Positions 27,668-36,705 of a stretch of 64,000 nt of DNA are shown here, piece after piece. The stretch is from Hyphomicrobium_A sp041659545 (lineage in GTDB: Bacteria; Pseudomonadota; Alphaproteobacteria; Rhizobiales; Hyphomicrobiaceae): the NCBI GenBank assembly GCA_041659545.1, contig JBAZYB010000001.1, positions 1 to 64,000 on the forward strand, written 5' to 3'. The notes beneath the pieces are model-generated. The model saw only the letters and a list, made by a program, of their open reading frames with translations, was not told the origin of the DNA and searched no databases. The position numbers were made by a program, and so were the translations under genes. The first letter of the stretch is position 1; each line of letters begins with the position of its first letter.

Positions 27668-30235
27668 CTACTGCCTGAACGGCGGCCGCGCCAACCAGTT
27701 CTGTCCCTCGTCGCCAATCGGCGCGCCGGGCGGCGCCGGTGACGCCGGGATCACTTTCTGCTGATCCGCCGCCGGCCGTTCGAGGAAGCGCTTGATGTCG
27801 GCCGCCAGCAGCGTGTGCTGCGCGAGGTCCGATTCGCTCCTGCCGACCTCGGCGCGCAGGCGCGCCGCCAGCCGCTGCAGCTTGTACGACGCGATCGCGC
27901 GAACCTGGCCGTTTTGCGCCGCACTCGCCAGCCACATCACGCGATCGACGAGCACGCGTTCAGTGGCCCGGCGCACTTCTGCTTCGTAGGTGCCCGACGT
28001 CGCCGCGTCGAAGGTCGCCCTCACGAGCTTGTCGATGACCTCACCCAACCCGGGCAAGGCCTGGTCCACCGCATACTGCGCGACCATTCGCGACGCGCGA
28101 GTGGGCTGGAGCATAAACCCGATGGTGACGTCGGCAGCGATTGCCGCGGGGTTCACCGGATCGAAGCCGTCGCCAGTGGTTCGCGGGAACAGCTCGCGGT
28201 GCATGCCGTAACCGGGCGGCCGCGGCGGGATCAGGTCGAGGATCCGCTTCGGGATGGTGAGCTCCGACGGCTTGAGCGTCGCCGCCAGCGCGTCGATGGT
28301 CTTGCGCTGGCTTTCTCCGGACACCCATGTCATCGGCGTGCGGCCGTCGCCGCGCATGGCATAGACGAAGTCCTGCCCGGCGATCATCGACGCCGCGCCC
28401 TCGACCGCGTAGCGGTGATACATGAAAATCGGCACCAGCGGTTCCTCGATCAGCGCGGTCGGCATGCCGGCGCGAATCGTGTTCTCGCCCAGGCGATTGA
28501 GGGCGGCACGCCGGACCTTCATCAGCCGCGTCACTTCATCGCCCTGGTTGGTGCCGTTCGACCACTGCTCGACCCGCGGGTGGATGTCGGTGTCCTGGTT
28601 GGTGAAGTAGCGCAGGTCCGCCGTCCACGCATCGTCCAGGATCTTGGTGAGCGCCGGCGCCTCGTTGGTGCTGGCCGGGTACTGGCGATAGCCATAGTCG
28701 ATGGCCACCTTGTCCCAGTCGCCGATGCGCGCTTCGTAGGCTTGGGACAGGTCGAGGGTGCCGTCCTCCTTGAGCGTGCTGAGCGGATGGGGATAGTCCA
28801 TCACCGAGATCCGTCCCTTGCTGCTGTCGTAGTAGTTGTGACCGAGACCCAGCGTGTGGCCCACTTCGTGCGCCGACAACTGGCGGATGCGGGCGAGGGC
28901 GGTCTCGTAGAGAATCGCCGGCCGCTCGTTGCCGTTGGCGTACGGCGACAGCAGACCTTCGAAAATCATGTAGTCCTGTCGATCGCGGAGCGAGCCCAGC
29001 GTGACAGTGGCCTTGATGATCTCGCCGGTGCGGGGATCCGACACCGAACCGCCGGAGCTCCAGCCGCGGGTCGAGCGGTGCACCCAGTTGATCATGTTGT
29101 AGCGGATGTCCATCGGGTCGGCGCCCTCAGGCAGGATGTCCACCTTGAACGCATTGCGGAAGCCCGCCGCCTCGAACGCCTGGTTCCACCAGCTCGCGCC
29201 TTCGACCAGTGCCTTCTTCACGTCTTCAGGCGCGCCCGAGTCCACCCAGTACTGGATTGGCTTGATCGGTTCGCTGATCGCCGCCGCCGGATCCTTCTTC
29301 TGCAGGCGGTGGCGCCGCACGTAGCGGAACTGCATGGGTTCGCCGATCGGCGTGCTGTAATCGATGAAGGTCAGGCCGCCGTAACCGGCGCGCGGGTCGT
29401 CGTAGCGCGGCTGGTAGTTGTCGTCGGGCAGCTCGACCAGCGAGATGTGCTCGCGCATCGTCACCGCATCGGCCGACGGAGCTACGCTGCCCACCGAGCC
29501 GGAAAAGAGCCCGCCGCCGAAGCCGCCGCCCCCACCGCCACCGCCCGCGCCAATGGGGGCGGGCCCCTGCGCCGGCCCAACCGCGCCACCGCCGCCGACC
29601 ACGGCGGCTTCGTTGACGAAGGTGAGCAGCGTGTCGATCTCGGTGTTCTTGGGGAAGTTCCTGGTGTTCGGGAGGAAGAACGCGCTTCGCGTGCGGTCCA
29701 CACGGTAGTTGCCCGGCCGCAGCCGGCCGCCGGCATTGGTGACGTCTCGCAGGAGGAAATCAGTGGCGTCCACGAGCACGCGATCACCGGAAGTGGCGGC
29801 CACGGTGAAGCCCCACAGCACCGACTTCGCGAACGAGTCTTCCACCGACTTCCGCTCGAGCGGGTTCTTGCTGCTCGACCGGAACGACTGGTTGCCCTGC
29901 ACGAGCAACACGCGGCGCCCGATCCGCTGGAACTGGACGATGCGGCTGCCGCCGCCCTGGCCGCGGTCGAGGCCAATGTCGTTCGAGCCGAGGCCGGCCG
30001 ACAGCCCGGTCGAGAACAGGAAGTCGGCGTCGAACCTGGAAATTTCGAGGAACATCGAGCCGGCGCTCTCATCCCAATAGAGGGGAAAGTAGCCGTCGAT
30101 TTTCTTCATCCCACTCGTGCGGTCCTCGACCGACTGCAACGCGGCGGGACGCTGCTGCGTCGCGGGCTGTTGCGCTTCGATCGCAGGGCCGGCGAGCAGA
30201 ATAGTACCGATAAGCAACACGCACTGTTTGAACAT
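27668..30235 (-). CDS. secreted zinc-dependent metalloprotease (DUF4953/DUF5117 type)
   Basis: 855 residues from ATG 30235, with a signal peptide of about 22 residues. The zincin motif is HEVGHTLGLGH with His456, Glu457, His460 and His466, the HExxHxxGxxH form of metzincin proteases, followed by VMDYPHPL, a possible Met-turn. The N-terminal half, with DADFLFSTGLSAGLGSNDIGLDRGQ, corresponds to the DUF5117-like region, and the segment near 220-250 is Gly-rich and low complexity. The family is common and large in Acidobacteriota and Bacteroidota, and substrates are unknown. Its promoter region is shared with the divergent MFS/spermidine-synthase gene. Confidence 0.9.
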   Translation of the reverse strand: MFKQCVLLIGTILLAGPAIEAQQPATQQRPAALQSVEDRTSGMKKIDGYFPLYWDESAGSMFLEISRFDADFLFSTGLSAGLGSNDIGLDRGQGGGSRIVQFQRIGRRVLLVQGNQSFRSSSKNPLERKSVEDSFAKSVLWGFTVAATSGDRVLVDATDFLLRDVTNAGGRLRPGNYRVDRTRSAFFLPNTRNFPKNTEIDTLLTFVNEAAVVGGGGAVGPAQGPAPIGAGGGGGGGGFGGGLFSGSVGSVAPSADAVTMREHISLVELPDDNYQPRYDDPRAGYGGLTFIDYSTPIGEPMQFRYVRRHRLQKKDPAAAISEPIKPIQYWVDSGAPEDVKKALVEGASWWNQAFEAAGFRNAFKVDILPEGADPMDIRYNMINWVHRSTRGWSSGGSVSDPRTGEIIKATVTLGSLRDRQDYMIFEGLLSPYANGNERPAILYETALARIRQLSAHEVGHTLGLGHNYYDSSKGRISVMDYPHPLSTLKEDGTLDLSQAYEARIGDWDKVAIDYGYRQYPASTNEAPALTKILDDAWTADLRYFTNQDTDIHPRVEQWSNGTNQGDEVTRLMKVRRAALNRLGENTIRAGMPTALIEEPLVPIFMYHRYAVEGAASMIAGQDFVYAMRGDGRTPMTWVSGESQRKTIDALAATLKPSELTIPKRILDLIPPRPPGYGMHRELFPRTTGDGFDPVNPAAIAADVTIGFMLQPTRASRMVAQYAVDQALPGLGEVIDKLVRATFDAATSGTYEAEVRRATERVLVDRVMWLASAAQNGQVRAIASYKLQRLAARLRAEVGRSESDLAQHTLLAADIKRFLERPAADQQKVIPASPAPPGAPIGDEGQNWLARPPFRQ

Positions 30236-30251
30236 GACCACTCCAAGCCCA

Positions 30252-30276
30252 CCCACGCGCGGTTGCCGCGCGTGGG
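30252..30276. promoter_or_regulatory. hairpin in the divergent promoter region
   Basis: CCCACGCGCGG (30252-30262) and CCGCGCGTGGG (30266-30276) are perfect complements with a 3-base loop. It lies in the 125-base region between the divergent metalloprotease and MFS/spermidine-synthase genes. It could be an attenuator in the protease leader or a repeat copy; the sequence does not decide. Confidence 0.4.
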
Positions 30277-30360
30277 GCCCGGGCTAGCGTGGTCATTCTA
30301 TCCGCCTTCGCGGCTGCGCCGCTTCGGCGCGACAGGTCCGCTCGGATAGACTTTCTCCCT

Positions 30361-33300
30361 GTGCCGTGGTTGTTCCCGTTGGCGTACACGTGTTCCGGAC
30401 TCGCCGGCCTGATCTACGAGGTGAGCTGGACGCGCCTGCTCACGCTGTACATCGGTCACACCACGGCCGCCGCCAGCGCGGTGGTCGCCGCCTTTCTCGG
30501 TGGTCTTGCCGTGGGGGCCGGCGTCGCCGGCGCGTATGCGTCGCGCCTGTCGCCGCGGCAGAGTCTCAAGGTCTACGTCGGACTGGAGCTTGGCGTGGTG
30601 GCGGCCGCGCTGCTGCTGCCACTGGAACTGTCGGCGTTCACGCCCCTTCTGCAATGGGCCTACGGTGACGGCGAACCCGGCCTGTTGTTCCCCGTCATTC
30701 GCCTCGTCGCCTGCCTGATCATGGTCTTCATTCCGGCCGTGGCCCTGGGCGCCACGTTCCCGATGGCGATCAAGTGGTTTGCGCACGGCTCGCAACATCC
30801 GGCGCGACGCAGCGGCGTGCTGTATTTCCTGAACACCGTGGGCGCGGCGGCCGGCGCGTTGCTGGCCGGCTTCGTGTTGATCCCGCGGATCGGCATTGCC
30901 GGCACCACCTACATCGGGATGGCGGCAAGCCTGGTCGCGGCGCTCGGCGTGATCGGAGTGCTCAGGGCGCCTGGCGCGCCGGCGCCGGCACCGGTCACCA
31001 GGAAGAAGCGCGCCGCTCCGCCCGTCGATGTTGACGCTGCCGCCACCCGCGATCGCGCGTGGTTGCCGGCCCTGGTGCTGGGGTTGTCGGGATTCGCGTC
31101 GCTGCTCCATGAGATCGCCTGGACGCGCATCCTATCGCTGGTGCTTGGGCCGACGACGTATGCGTTTGCCGCCGCCCTGGCCGCCGTGATCGCCGGGGTC
31201 GCGATTGGATCCGGCGCCGGCACCTGGATCGTCGCCCGCACCGTGCGGCCGGCCGCGTGGCTGGCGTCCACGCTGTCGGTGGCGGCGCTGATCACGAGTT
31301 GGACGTATTCGATTGCCGGCAACCAGGTGCCGATGTTCGTGGCCCGGCAGGTGGCGGGGTCGTCGAGCCTGTTCGATCAGTTGCTGGCGCAGGGCGCGCT
31401 GCTGACTGCCGCGCTCGTCATGCCGACCGCGGTGTGCCTGGGTGCGGCGTTCCCCCTCGCCCTGGCGCTGGCCAACGATCCGAATCGCGGCGCCGCCGGC
31501 CGCTTCAGTCTCGTGTATGCGGTCAACACCCTAGGTGCGGTGTCGGGCTCGCTGGCCGCCGGCTTCTGGTTCATCCCGCGCTTTGGCCTGCAGCCGACGT
31601 TGTGGACCGCCAGCGGCTGCCTGGTGGCCGCCGCGCTGATCGTGGTGGCGAGAAGCGAGATGTCACGGCCGGTGCGGGTGGCCGGCGCGGTCACCGCGGC
31701 GCTGACGGCCACGCTGATCGCCGTCAGCCCGTCGTGGGACCGCGAGCTGCTGGCCAGCGGCGTCTACATGTATGCGCCGTACGTGCCGCAGGATCTGGAT
31801 CTCGAGACGCAGCTCAAGGCCGGCACCCTGCTGTACTACAAGGAAGGCGCGTCGGCCACGGTGTCGGTGAAGCGGCTGACCGGCACGACCACATTGGCCG
31901 TGGACGGCAAGACCGACGCCTCGAACCGCGGCGACATGCTGACTCAGAAACTGGTGGCCCACCTGCCGCTGCTGCTGCATGACAACCCGCGCGAGGTCGG
32001 GATCATCGGGCTGGGCAGCGGGGTGACACTGGGAGCGGCCCTCGTGCACCCGGTTGTTCGCGCCGACGTGCTCGAAATCTCTCCGGAGGTCGTCCAGGCC
32101 TCGGCGTTCTTCACCACGGAGAACCGCCAGGCGCTCAAGGATCCGCGGACCCACCTGATTGTCGGCGACGGCCGCTCGCACATGCTGCTGGCCGCGCGTA
32201 AGTACGACGTGATCGTGTCGGAGCCGTCGAACCCGTGGATTGCCGGCGTGGCCGCGCTCTTCACGCAGGAATTCTTCGCCGGCGCCCGCGACCGCCTCGC
32301 CCCCGGCGGCATCATGTGCCAGTGGGCCAACGCCTACAACATCAGCGACGCCGACCTGCGATCGATCCTCGCCACGTTCCGCTCGGTGTTTCCGCACGGC
32401 ACCGCCTGGCTGGTGGGCGGAGATGACGTGCTGATGGTGGGATCGATGGTGCCGCTGGGCGCGAAGCTGGCCAACATCGAGCGCAACTGGCAGCGGCCGG
32501 GCGTGGCCGCCGACCTGGCCACGGTGGCGGTGACCGACCCGTTCTCGATCTACTCGCTCTACATGGGCGGACCGGAGGAACTGGCCGGCTATGCCTCCGG
32601 CGCCACGGTGTTCACGGACGATTCGTCGCGGCTGGAGTTTTCGGCGCCACGGGAACTGCACAACCGCAATGCCGGCGAGAACGCCGCGGCGCTGGCGCGG
32701 TTGTTGGGTGCCGATGGCGGGCCGGAGGTGATTCGGCAGGCGCGCCGGCAGGCCGGTGCCCGTCAATGGCGGCTTCGCGGCGACATGATGGACAAGGCCG
32801 ACGTCCACCAGATCGCGTACGACGACTATGTCCGGGCGCTCACGCTCGATCCAGGCGACCGCGCCGCGCTCGACAGCCTGGTTCGCACCGCCGTACTCAC
32901 CAAGCGTGGCTCCGACGCGCTGGCGTGGGTCAAGTCGCTCACCGCCGCCGGATCAGAGGAGCCAGAGGTGCTGGTCGCCATCTCGAAGCTGATGGTCTCG
33001 ATTGGATCCAATCCGGAAGCGGTGGCCATCGCGAGGCAGGCGGCCGGCGGCAAGCCGGCGCCGCCGATCGCGCTGGAACAACTGGCGTCGCTGTTTGCGG
33101 ACGGCGGCGACCTCGCCGAGTTGGACGCGACCGTGTCCGCGCTGAGGGCCGCGGCGCCGCGGGCGCTGGCGGGGCTCTACTACGCGGCGGCGGCGGCGTT
33201 CATGCGCGGGGATGCGGCGGCGGCCCTTGGATTGTGCCGGCAGGCGGTCGCGATCGACGCGAATTACGCGCCCGTGTACGACCTGATGGGCGCCGCGCAC

Positions 33301-33510
33301 ACCAGGCTGGGGCAGCCGGACGAGGCGCGCGCGGCCTTCCAGAAATCGCTCGCCTTCGACGCGCACGACAGCACCGCGTACACGAATCTCGGCGTCTTGG
33401 AGCTGGGGTTGGGGCGCCGGGAACAGGCGGCCCGCTACTTCGCCGAAGCGCTTTGGCTCACGCCAGACTCGCCGGTGGCCCGGCAAGGTCTGGCGGAGTC
33501 GAAGCGGTAA
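30361..33510 (+). CDS. fused MFS-like/spermidine-synthase-like/TPR protein
   Basis: About 1049 residues from GTG 30361; a GTG at 30289 is possible but its extra 24 residues are not family-like. Two membrane-helix blocks (about 10-230 and 255-485) begin GLAGLIYEVSWTRLL and GFASLLHEIAWTRIL, a duplicated motif of the fused MFS/spermidine synthase family. A spermidine-synthase-like Rossmann domain follows (about 500-790): IGLGSGVTLGAAL binds the nucleotide-like cofactor and DVIVSEPSNPWIAGV is also conserved. The last ~200 residues contain TPR-like helices. Cytoplasmic aminopropyl transfer from decarboxylated SAM is not established for these proteins; substrate and direction of transport are unknown. 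Confidence 0.88.
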   Translation: MPWLFPLAYTCSGLAGLIYEVSWTRLLTLYIGHTTAAASAVVAAFLGGLAVGAGVAGAYASRLSPRQSLKVYVGLELGVVAAALLLPLELSAFTPLLQWAYGDGEPGLLFPVIRLVACLIMVFIPAVALGATFPMAIKWFAHGSQHPARRSGVLYFLNTVGAAAGALLAGFVLIPRIGIAGTTYIGMAASLVAALGVIGVLRAPGAPAPAPVTRKKRAAPPVDVDAAATRDRAWLPALVLGLSGFASLLHEIAWTRILSLVLGPTTYAFAAALAAVIAGVAIGSGAGTWIVARTVRPAAWLASTLSVAALITSWTYSIAGNQVPMFVARQVAGSSSLFDQLLAQGALLTAALVMPTAVCLGAAFPLALALANDPNRGAAGRFSLVYAVNTLGAVSGSLAAGFWFIPRFGLQPTLWTASGCLVAAALIVVARSEMSRPVRVAGAVTAALTATLIAVSPSWDRELLASGVYMYAPYVPQDLDLETQLKAGTLLYYKEGASATVSVKRLTGTTTLAVDGKTDASNRGDMLTQKLVAHLPLLLHDNPREVGIIGLGSGVTLGAALVHPVVRADVLEISPEVVQASAFFTTENRQALKDPRTHLIVGDGRSHMLLAARKYDVIVSEPSNPWIAGVAALFTQEFFAGARDRLAPGGIMCQWANAYNISDADLRSILATFRSVFPHGTAWLVGGDDVLMVGSMVPLGAKLANIERNWQRPGVAADLATVAVTDPFSIYSLYMGGPEELAGYASGATVFTDDSSRLEFSAPRELHNRNAGENAAALARLLGADGGPEVIRQARRQAGARQWRLRGDMMDKADVHQIAYDDYVRALTLDPGDRAALDSLVRTAVLTKRGSDALAWVKSLTAAGSEEPEVLVAISKLMVSIGSNPEAVAIARQAAGGKPAPPIALEQLASLFADGGDLAELDATVSALRAAAPRALAGLYYAAAAAFMRGDAAAALGLCRQAVAIDANYAPVYDLMGAAHTRLGQPDEARAAFQKSLAFDAHDSTAYTNLGVLELGLGRREQAARYFAEALWLTPDSPVARQGLAESKR

Positions 33511-33517
33511 GGAGGGG

Positions 33518-34057
33518 TTACGCGGCCTGGATCGACAGGCTCACCTTCACGTCGTCACCGACGAGGAAGCCGCCGGTTTCGAGCGCGGCGTTCCAGTTAA
33601 GACCGTAGTCCTTGCGGTTCAGCGTGATCTCCGCCTCGAACGCGATCTTGTCGGCGCCCCACGGGTCCTTGGCGCTGCCCAGGTGGCTGACCGGCAGCGT
33701 GATGGTCTTGGTCACGTCGCGGATCGTCAACTCACCGGTGACGTCGTACTGATCGGCGCCGCGCGCGGCCACCGCCGTGCTCGTGAACGTGAGGGTCGGG
33801 AACTTTTCGGCATCGAAGAAGTCGGCCGAGCGCAGGTGCTCGTCGCGCTGCGCCTGGCTGGTGTCGATGCTCCTGGTCTGGATGGTGAAGGCCACCGACG
33901 AGCGCGCCGGTGCGGCGGCATCGAACGCGATGGTGCCGGCGAACTCGGTGAAGTGGCCGCGCACCTTCGTGATCAGGTGGCGGACCTGGAAGGCGGCTTC
34001 GGAGTGCGCGGGGTCGATCTGGTACGTGCGAGCGGCGGTTGTGGTGGCGGTCGTCAT
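33518..34057 (-). CDS. YceI-like periplasmic/cytoplasmic lipid-binding protein
   Basis: 179 residues from ATG 34057, where AGGAG lies 9 bases upstream. The YceI fold (PF04264) is a lipocalin-like barrel that binds polyisoprenoid chains. The protein starts TYQIDPAHSEAAFQVRH, contains VRGHFTEFAGTIAFD and SADFFDAEKFPTLTFTSTAV, and ends in VKVSLSIQAA. No signal peptide is seen, so it may remain cytoplasmic. It lies 71 bases downstream of the MarR-type gene on the same strand; a MarR-YceI pair is a recurrent arrangement, and the spacer contains ACAAT-N1-ATTGT (34090-34100), a possible second MarR site. Confidence 0.88.
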   Translation of the reverse strand: MTTATTTAARTYQIDPAHSEAAFQVRHLITKVRGHFTEFAGTIAFDAAAPARSSVAFTIQTRSIDTSQAQRDEHLRSADFFDAEKFPTLTFTSTAVAARGADQYDVTGELTIRDVTKTITLPVSHLGSAKDPWGADKIAFEAEITLNRKDYGLNWNAALETGGFLVGDDVKVSLSIQAA

Positions 34058-34128
34058 GATGGATGCTCCTTGGGAAATAGATGGTTTGAACAATAATTGT
34101 CTAAACACGTATTCGGTCAAAAAAAGGG

Positions 34129-34596
34129 TCAGGGCTTGCGGCGCGCCTCGGCTAACGCGTCGATCAGCACCCGCAGGCTCTTCCGGCTCATGTGCCCGAG
34201 TTGCGCCTGGTGCAGGTCGTGCATCGGCTTGTCGAGCTTCCCGCACAGGTCCAGTCCCTTGCGCGTGATGCGCGTGGTCACGTAGCGCCGGTCCTCAGAC
34301 CCGCGCTCGCGGGAAATCAGGCCGGTGTCTTCCATGCGGTCGAGCAACCGGGTCACGTCCGGCACCCGCGTCACCAGGCGCGCGCCGACCTCGTTGCGGC
34401 ACAACCCGTTGGCGCCGGCGCCGCGGAGGATGCGAAGCACGTTGTACTGGGTGGGGGTCAGCCCGTGGGCCTTGAGCGACTGCGCCAGGCTGTGCTCCAG
34501 CTCGGCCGCCGTCCGCGCGATGCTCAGCATCGCCTCGGCCTCGAGGCTCTCGAACGGCTTGCCCTGCTTCAGCTCCGCGCCCAGCCCGGTCAACAT
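34129..34596 (-). CDS. MarR family regulator
   Basis: 155 residues from ATG 34596, where family similarity begins. The winged-helix core reads LTPTQYNVLRILRGAGANGLCRNEVGARLVTRVPDVTRLLDRMEDTGLISRERGSEDRRYVTTRITRKG, with the DRR wing motif typical of MarR. It has one Cys in the recognition-helix region (GLCRNE), which could be redox active but is not the OhrR position for certain. A near-perfect sigma70 promoter lies so close upstream that the transcript probably begins at or beside the ATG. Target is likely itself and the YceI gene. Confidence 0.9.
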   Translation of the reverse strand: MLTGLGAELKQGKPFESLEAEAMLSIARTAAELEHSLAQSLKAHGLTPTQYNVLRILRGAGANGLCRNEVGARLVTRVPDVTRLLDRMEDTGLISRERGSEDRRYVTTRITRKGLDLCGKLDKPMHDLHQAQLGHMSRKSLRVLIDALAEARRKP

Positions 34597-34602
34597 GAGA
34601 CC

Positions 34603-34631
34603 ATAATACGTGTGATCACATCTACTGTCAA
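34603..34631 (-). promoter_or_regulatory. sigma70 promoter with palindrome in the spacer
   Basis: On the minus strand TTGACA (34631-34626) and TATTAT (34608-34603) are separated by exactly 17 bases. The spacer contains the perfect palindrome TGTGATCACA at 34611-34620. Start of transcription is expected near 34596-34597, which is the A of the marR ATG. The palindrome is placed so that a bound protein would block RNA polymerase, and MarR autorepression is the simplest reading. Confidence 0.65.
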
Positions 34632-34670
34632 GTACATGCAACTCACCACGATTTCGCCCCCGCCCCTTAT

Positions 34671-35282
34671 CTATTCCAATCGCGAGTACGGGATCTCCGC
34701 GAACGTCGGCAGGCCCGCGAGCCGGATGATGTCCACCAGGCCGCTGCGCTCGTGGAACTCCTTGCTGTCGCGGTCGATGACAATGGTGTTGGGATAGAGC
34801 GGCGCGAGCCGGCGGAACTCGGCGTCGATGAGGCGGAAGCGCCGCACCATGTTCTCGGCGCTCTCATGAGGGCGATTGCGCTGGCGGATGTGCTTCTCCA
34901 CGGTGTCGGTGCTCGAGGTCAGCACGATCACGGTGTCGGGTTTCCAGGCATCGCCGATGGCCAGCACCCTGCGCAGCGCCGCGTGATGCTCCGCCGGATA
35001 CTCCGCGATGTGCGCTTCCAGCGTGATGCGGGCGCCTTCGAAGAAGATGACCTTGCCCGGCGCATCGTTCAGGGCGGCGTCACGATAGTTGGCGTCGTAG
35101 AGCCGGCCGAAGTACTCGGTCACGCCCACGGCATTGACCCCGGCGGCGATGTCTTCGAGCACCCGCGGGTCCCAGACGCCCTTCTCGCCCTCGCCGTACG
35201 ACCCGTTGTGATACAGGTCGGCGAGCTGCCGGACCAGCGTGCTCTTGCCCACGCCCGGTCCCCCCACAATCGCCACGCGCAT
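34671..35282 (-). CDS. NadR-like P-loop nucleotide kinase
   Basis: 203 residues. P-loop GGPGVGKSTL at 7-16, then a segment YGEGEKGVWDPRVLEDI, a possible lid, TVIVLTSSTDTVEKHIRQRNRPHE with basic residues that could bind phosphates, and a NTIVIDRD strand. It resembles AAA_28/NadR- or deoxynucleoside-kinase-like small P-loop proteins, but the nicotinamide-riboside or dNMP preference cannot be fixed from sequence. It lies 15 bases upstream of the AlkA gene end on the same strand (AlkA is transcribed first). No other NAD genes are adjacent. Confidence 0.68.
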   Translation of the reverse strand: MRVAIVGGPGVGKSTLVRQLADLYHNGSYGEGEKGVWDPRVLEDIAAGVNAVGVTEYFGRLYDANYRDAALNDAPGKVIFFEGARITLEAHIAEYPAEHHAALRRVLAIGDAWKPDTVIVLTSSTDTVEKHIRQRNRPHESAENMVRRFRLIDAEFRRLAPLYPNTIVIDRDSKEFHERSGLVDIIRLAGLPTFAEIPYSRLE

Positions 35283-35297
35283 CCGGCGATCTTGGCC

Positions 35298-36233
35298 CTA
35301 ACCGAGCGAGCCCGTCCACAGTAAAGCACCGGCCTGGTTCGTCCCGCGGGCCCTCTTTGCGGTGGTCGCGGCGCCCTGGTCTTTCGCCGCTTGCCACAGC
35401 AGCATCACCGCGTAGGCTCGCCAGGGCCGCCAGCGCTCCGATCGCTGATCGAGGTCGCGCGTGGTGCAATCGCCGGTCATGCGGCGCAGCACCAGGTCGC
35501 CACTCGGGAACGCGTCGGGCTCGCCGAGCGCGCGCATCGCGATGTACTGCGCCGTCCACGGACCAATGCCCGGCAGCGACTGCAACGCCTGCGTCACATC
35601 GTGCGAGCCGGCAGCCGTGGTGAACGCCACCGCCCCGGCATTCACGGCGCGCGCCAGGCCGCGAATGGTCCCGGCCCGCGCGCCGATCACCCCGACTTCC
35701 TCAATCGGCGCGTTGGCGAGTTGCGACGCGGTCGGGAAGATCCGGACGAGGCCATCATCCGGCTCGACCGGCGCGCCAAAGCGCATCGCCAGCCGCCCGG
35801 CAATCGTGGTGGCCGCCGCCACCGACACCTGCTGGCCAAGGATGGCGCGGACCGCCAGCTCGAAGCCGTCCCAGGCGCCCGGCGTCCGGATGCCCGCATG
35901 CCGCGCCAGAATCCCGCCGAGCAGGTCGTCCCCGGCAAGGTGCTCGGCAATCACCAGCGGGTCGGCCTCGAGATCGAACATCCGCCGCACGCGTTCGACG
36001 ATGAACAGCAGCGCACGGGAATCCGGGAACCGCACTTCCAGTTCGATCGCCGGCCTGGCCGCCGAACGGCTAATCTGGATCGTGCCGGTCTTGCCGTCGA
36101 TGGCAATGGTCCGGCGGTAACAGGACGCCCGGACCGACTCGACGCCGGGCGTGGCCCTGGCGGCGAGGAACGCAATCAGCGCATCCCAGTCGTAGGGAGG
36201 CCGGTAGGCCAGCGTCAGGCGGTCGAGCTCCAT
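35298..36233 (-). CDS. alkA: DNA-3-methyladenine glycosylase II (AlkA-type)
   Basis: 311 residues. The N-terminal half (about 1-95) is the AlkA N-domain, the rest is the HhH-GPD glycosylase. The helix-hairpin-helix is SLPGIGPWTAQYIAMRAL (220-236) and the catalytic Asp is Asp246 in AFPSGDLVLRR, aligned with Asp238 of E. coli AlkA. ILGQQVSVAAA is the family's conserved earlier helix. It removes 3-methyladenine and other alkylated bases. Unlike many Gram-negative AlkA proteins fused to an AraC/Ada domain, this is the bare glycosylase. Its 3' end is followed 15 bases on by the P-loop gene. Confidence 0.9.
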   Translation of the reverse strand: MELDRLTLAYRPPYDWDALIAFLAARATPGVESVRASCYRRTIAIDGKTGTIQISRSAARPAIELEVRFPDSRALLFIVERVRRMFDLEADPLVIAEHLAGDDLLGGILARHAGIRTPGAWDGFELAVRAILGQQVSVAAATTIAGRLAMRFGAPVEPDDGLVRIFPTASQLANAPIEEVGVIGARAGTIRGLARAVNAGAVAFTTAAGSHDVTQALQSLPGIGPWTAQYIAMRALGEPDAFPSGDLVLRRMTGDCTTRDLDQRSERWRPWRAYAVMLLWQAAKDQGAATTAKRARGTNQAGALLWTGSLG

Positions 36234-36309
36234 GACTCCCGGAGCTTAACGCGATTCGACGGGAGCGGCTGGTCAGAAACGGACGCCGTCGTCACGCTAA
36301 TATGGAAAG

Positions 36310-36705
36310 GTGACTCGTGTTCTCAGTATCGCCGGTGGCGCCCTTCTCCTGTTGAGCTCGGCCGGCTGCTCCGATCCGCCGCTCAGCCTGGCCAACATCC
36401 AGGTCGGCCGCTCGCTCAACCCCGACCGCAGCGTGGCCAGCATGACCACGCTGTTCAAGCCGTCGGAGACGATTTACGTTGCGGTGCAGACCGTGGACGC
36501 GGGATCCGGCACGGTCGGCGTGAAGTGGATGTACGGGACCCAGGTGGTCGATGAGCCGGTCAAGCAGGTGTCGTACGACGGGCCCGCGGCCACCGAGTTT
36601 CACTTGCAGAACTCGGGCGGCTTCCCGCCCGGCGATTACAGTGTCGAGGTGTTCCTCGACGGCCAGTCCGTCGGCAAACGGACGTTCAAGGTAGGCGAGC
36701 GGTAG
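36310..36705 (+). CDS. small lipoprotein of unknown function
   Basis: 131 residues from GTG 36310. The signal ends LLLSSAGC, a good lipobox, so it is probably lipidated. The mature part is beta-rich and looks like an Ig-like fold, with TIYVAVQTVDAGSGTVGVKWMYG and FPPGDYSVEVFLDGQSVGKRTFKV at the end. The last motif recurs in secreted proteins that carry small beta sandwiches. Its stop codon abuts the ATG of the metallo-beta-lactamase gene, so the two are co-translated. Function not known. Confidence 0.75.
   Translation: MTRVLSIAGGALLLLSSAGCSDPPLSLANIQVGRSLNPDRSVASMTTLFKPSETIYVAVQTVDAGSGTVGVKWMYGTQVVDEPVKQVSYDGPAATEFHLQNSGGFPPGDYSVEVFLDGQSVGKRTFKVGER

Noticed and set aside
27815..30349. Open frame of 844 codons on the plus strand
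   Set aside because: It is antisense to the metalloprotease gene. The protein is rich in Arg, Val, His and Ala with no motif, as expected for a shadow frame in high-GC DNA.
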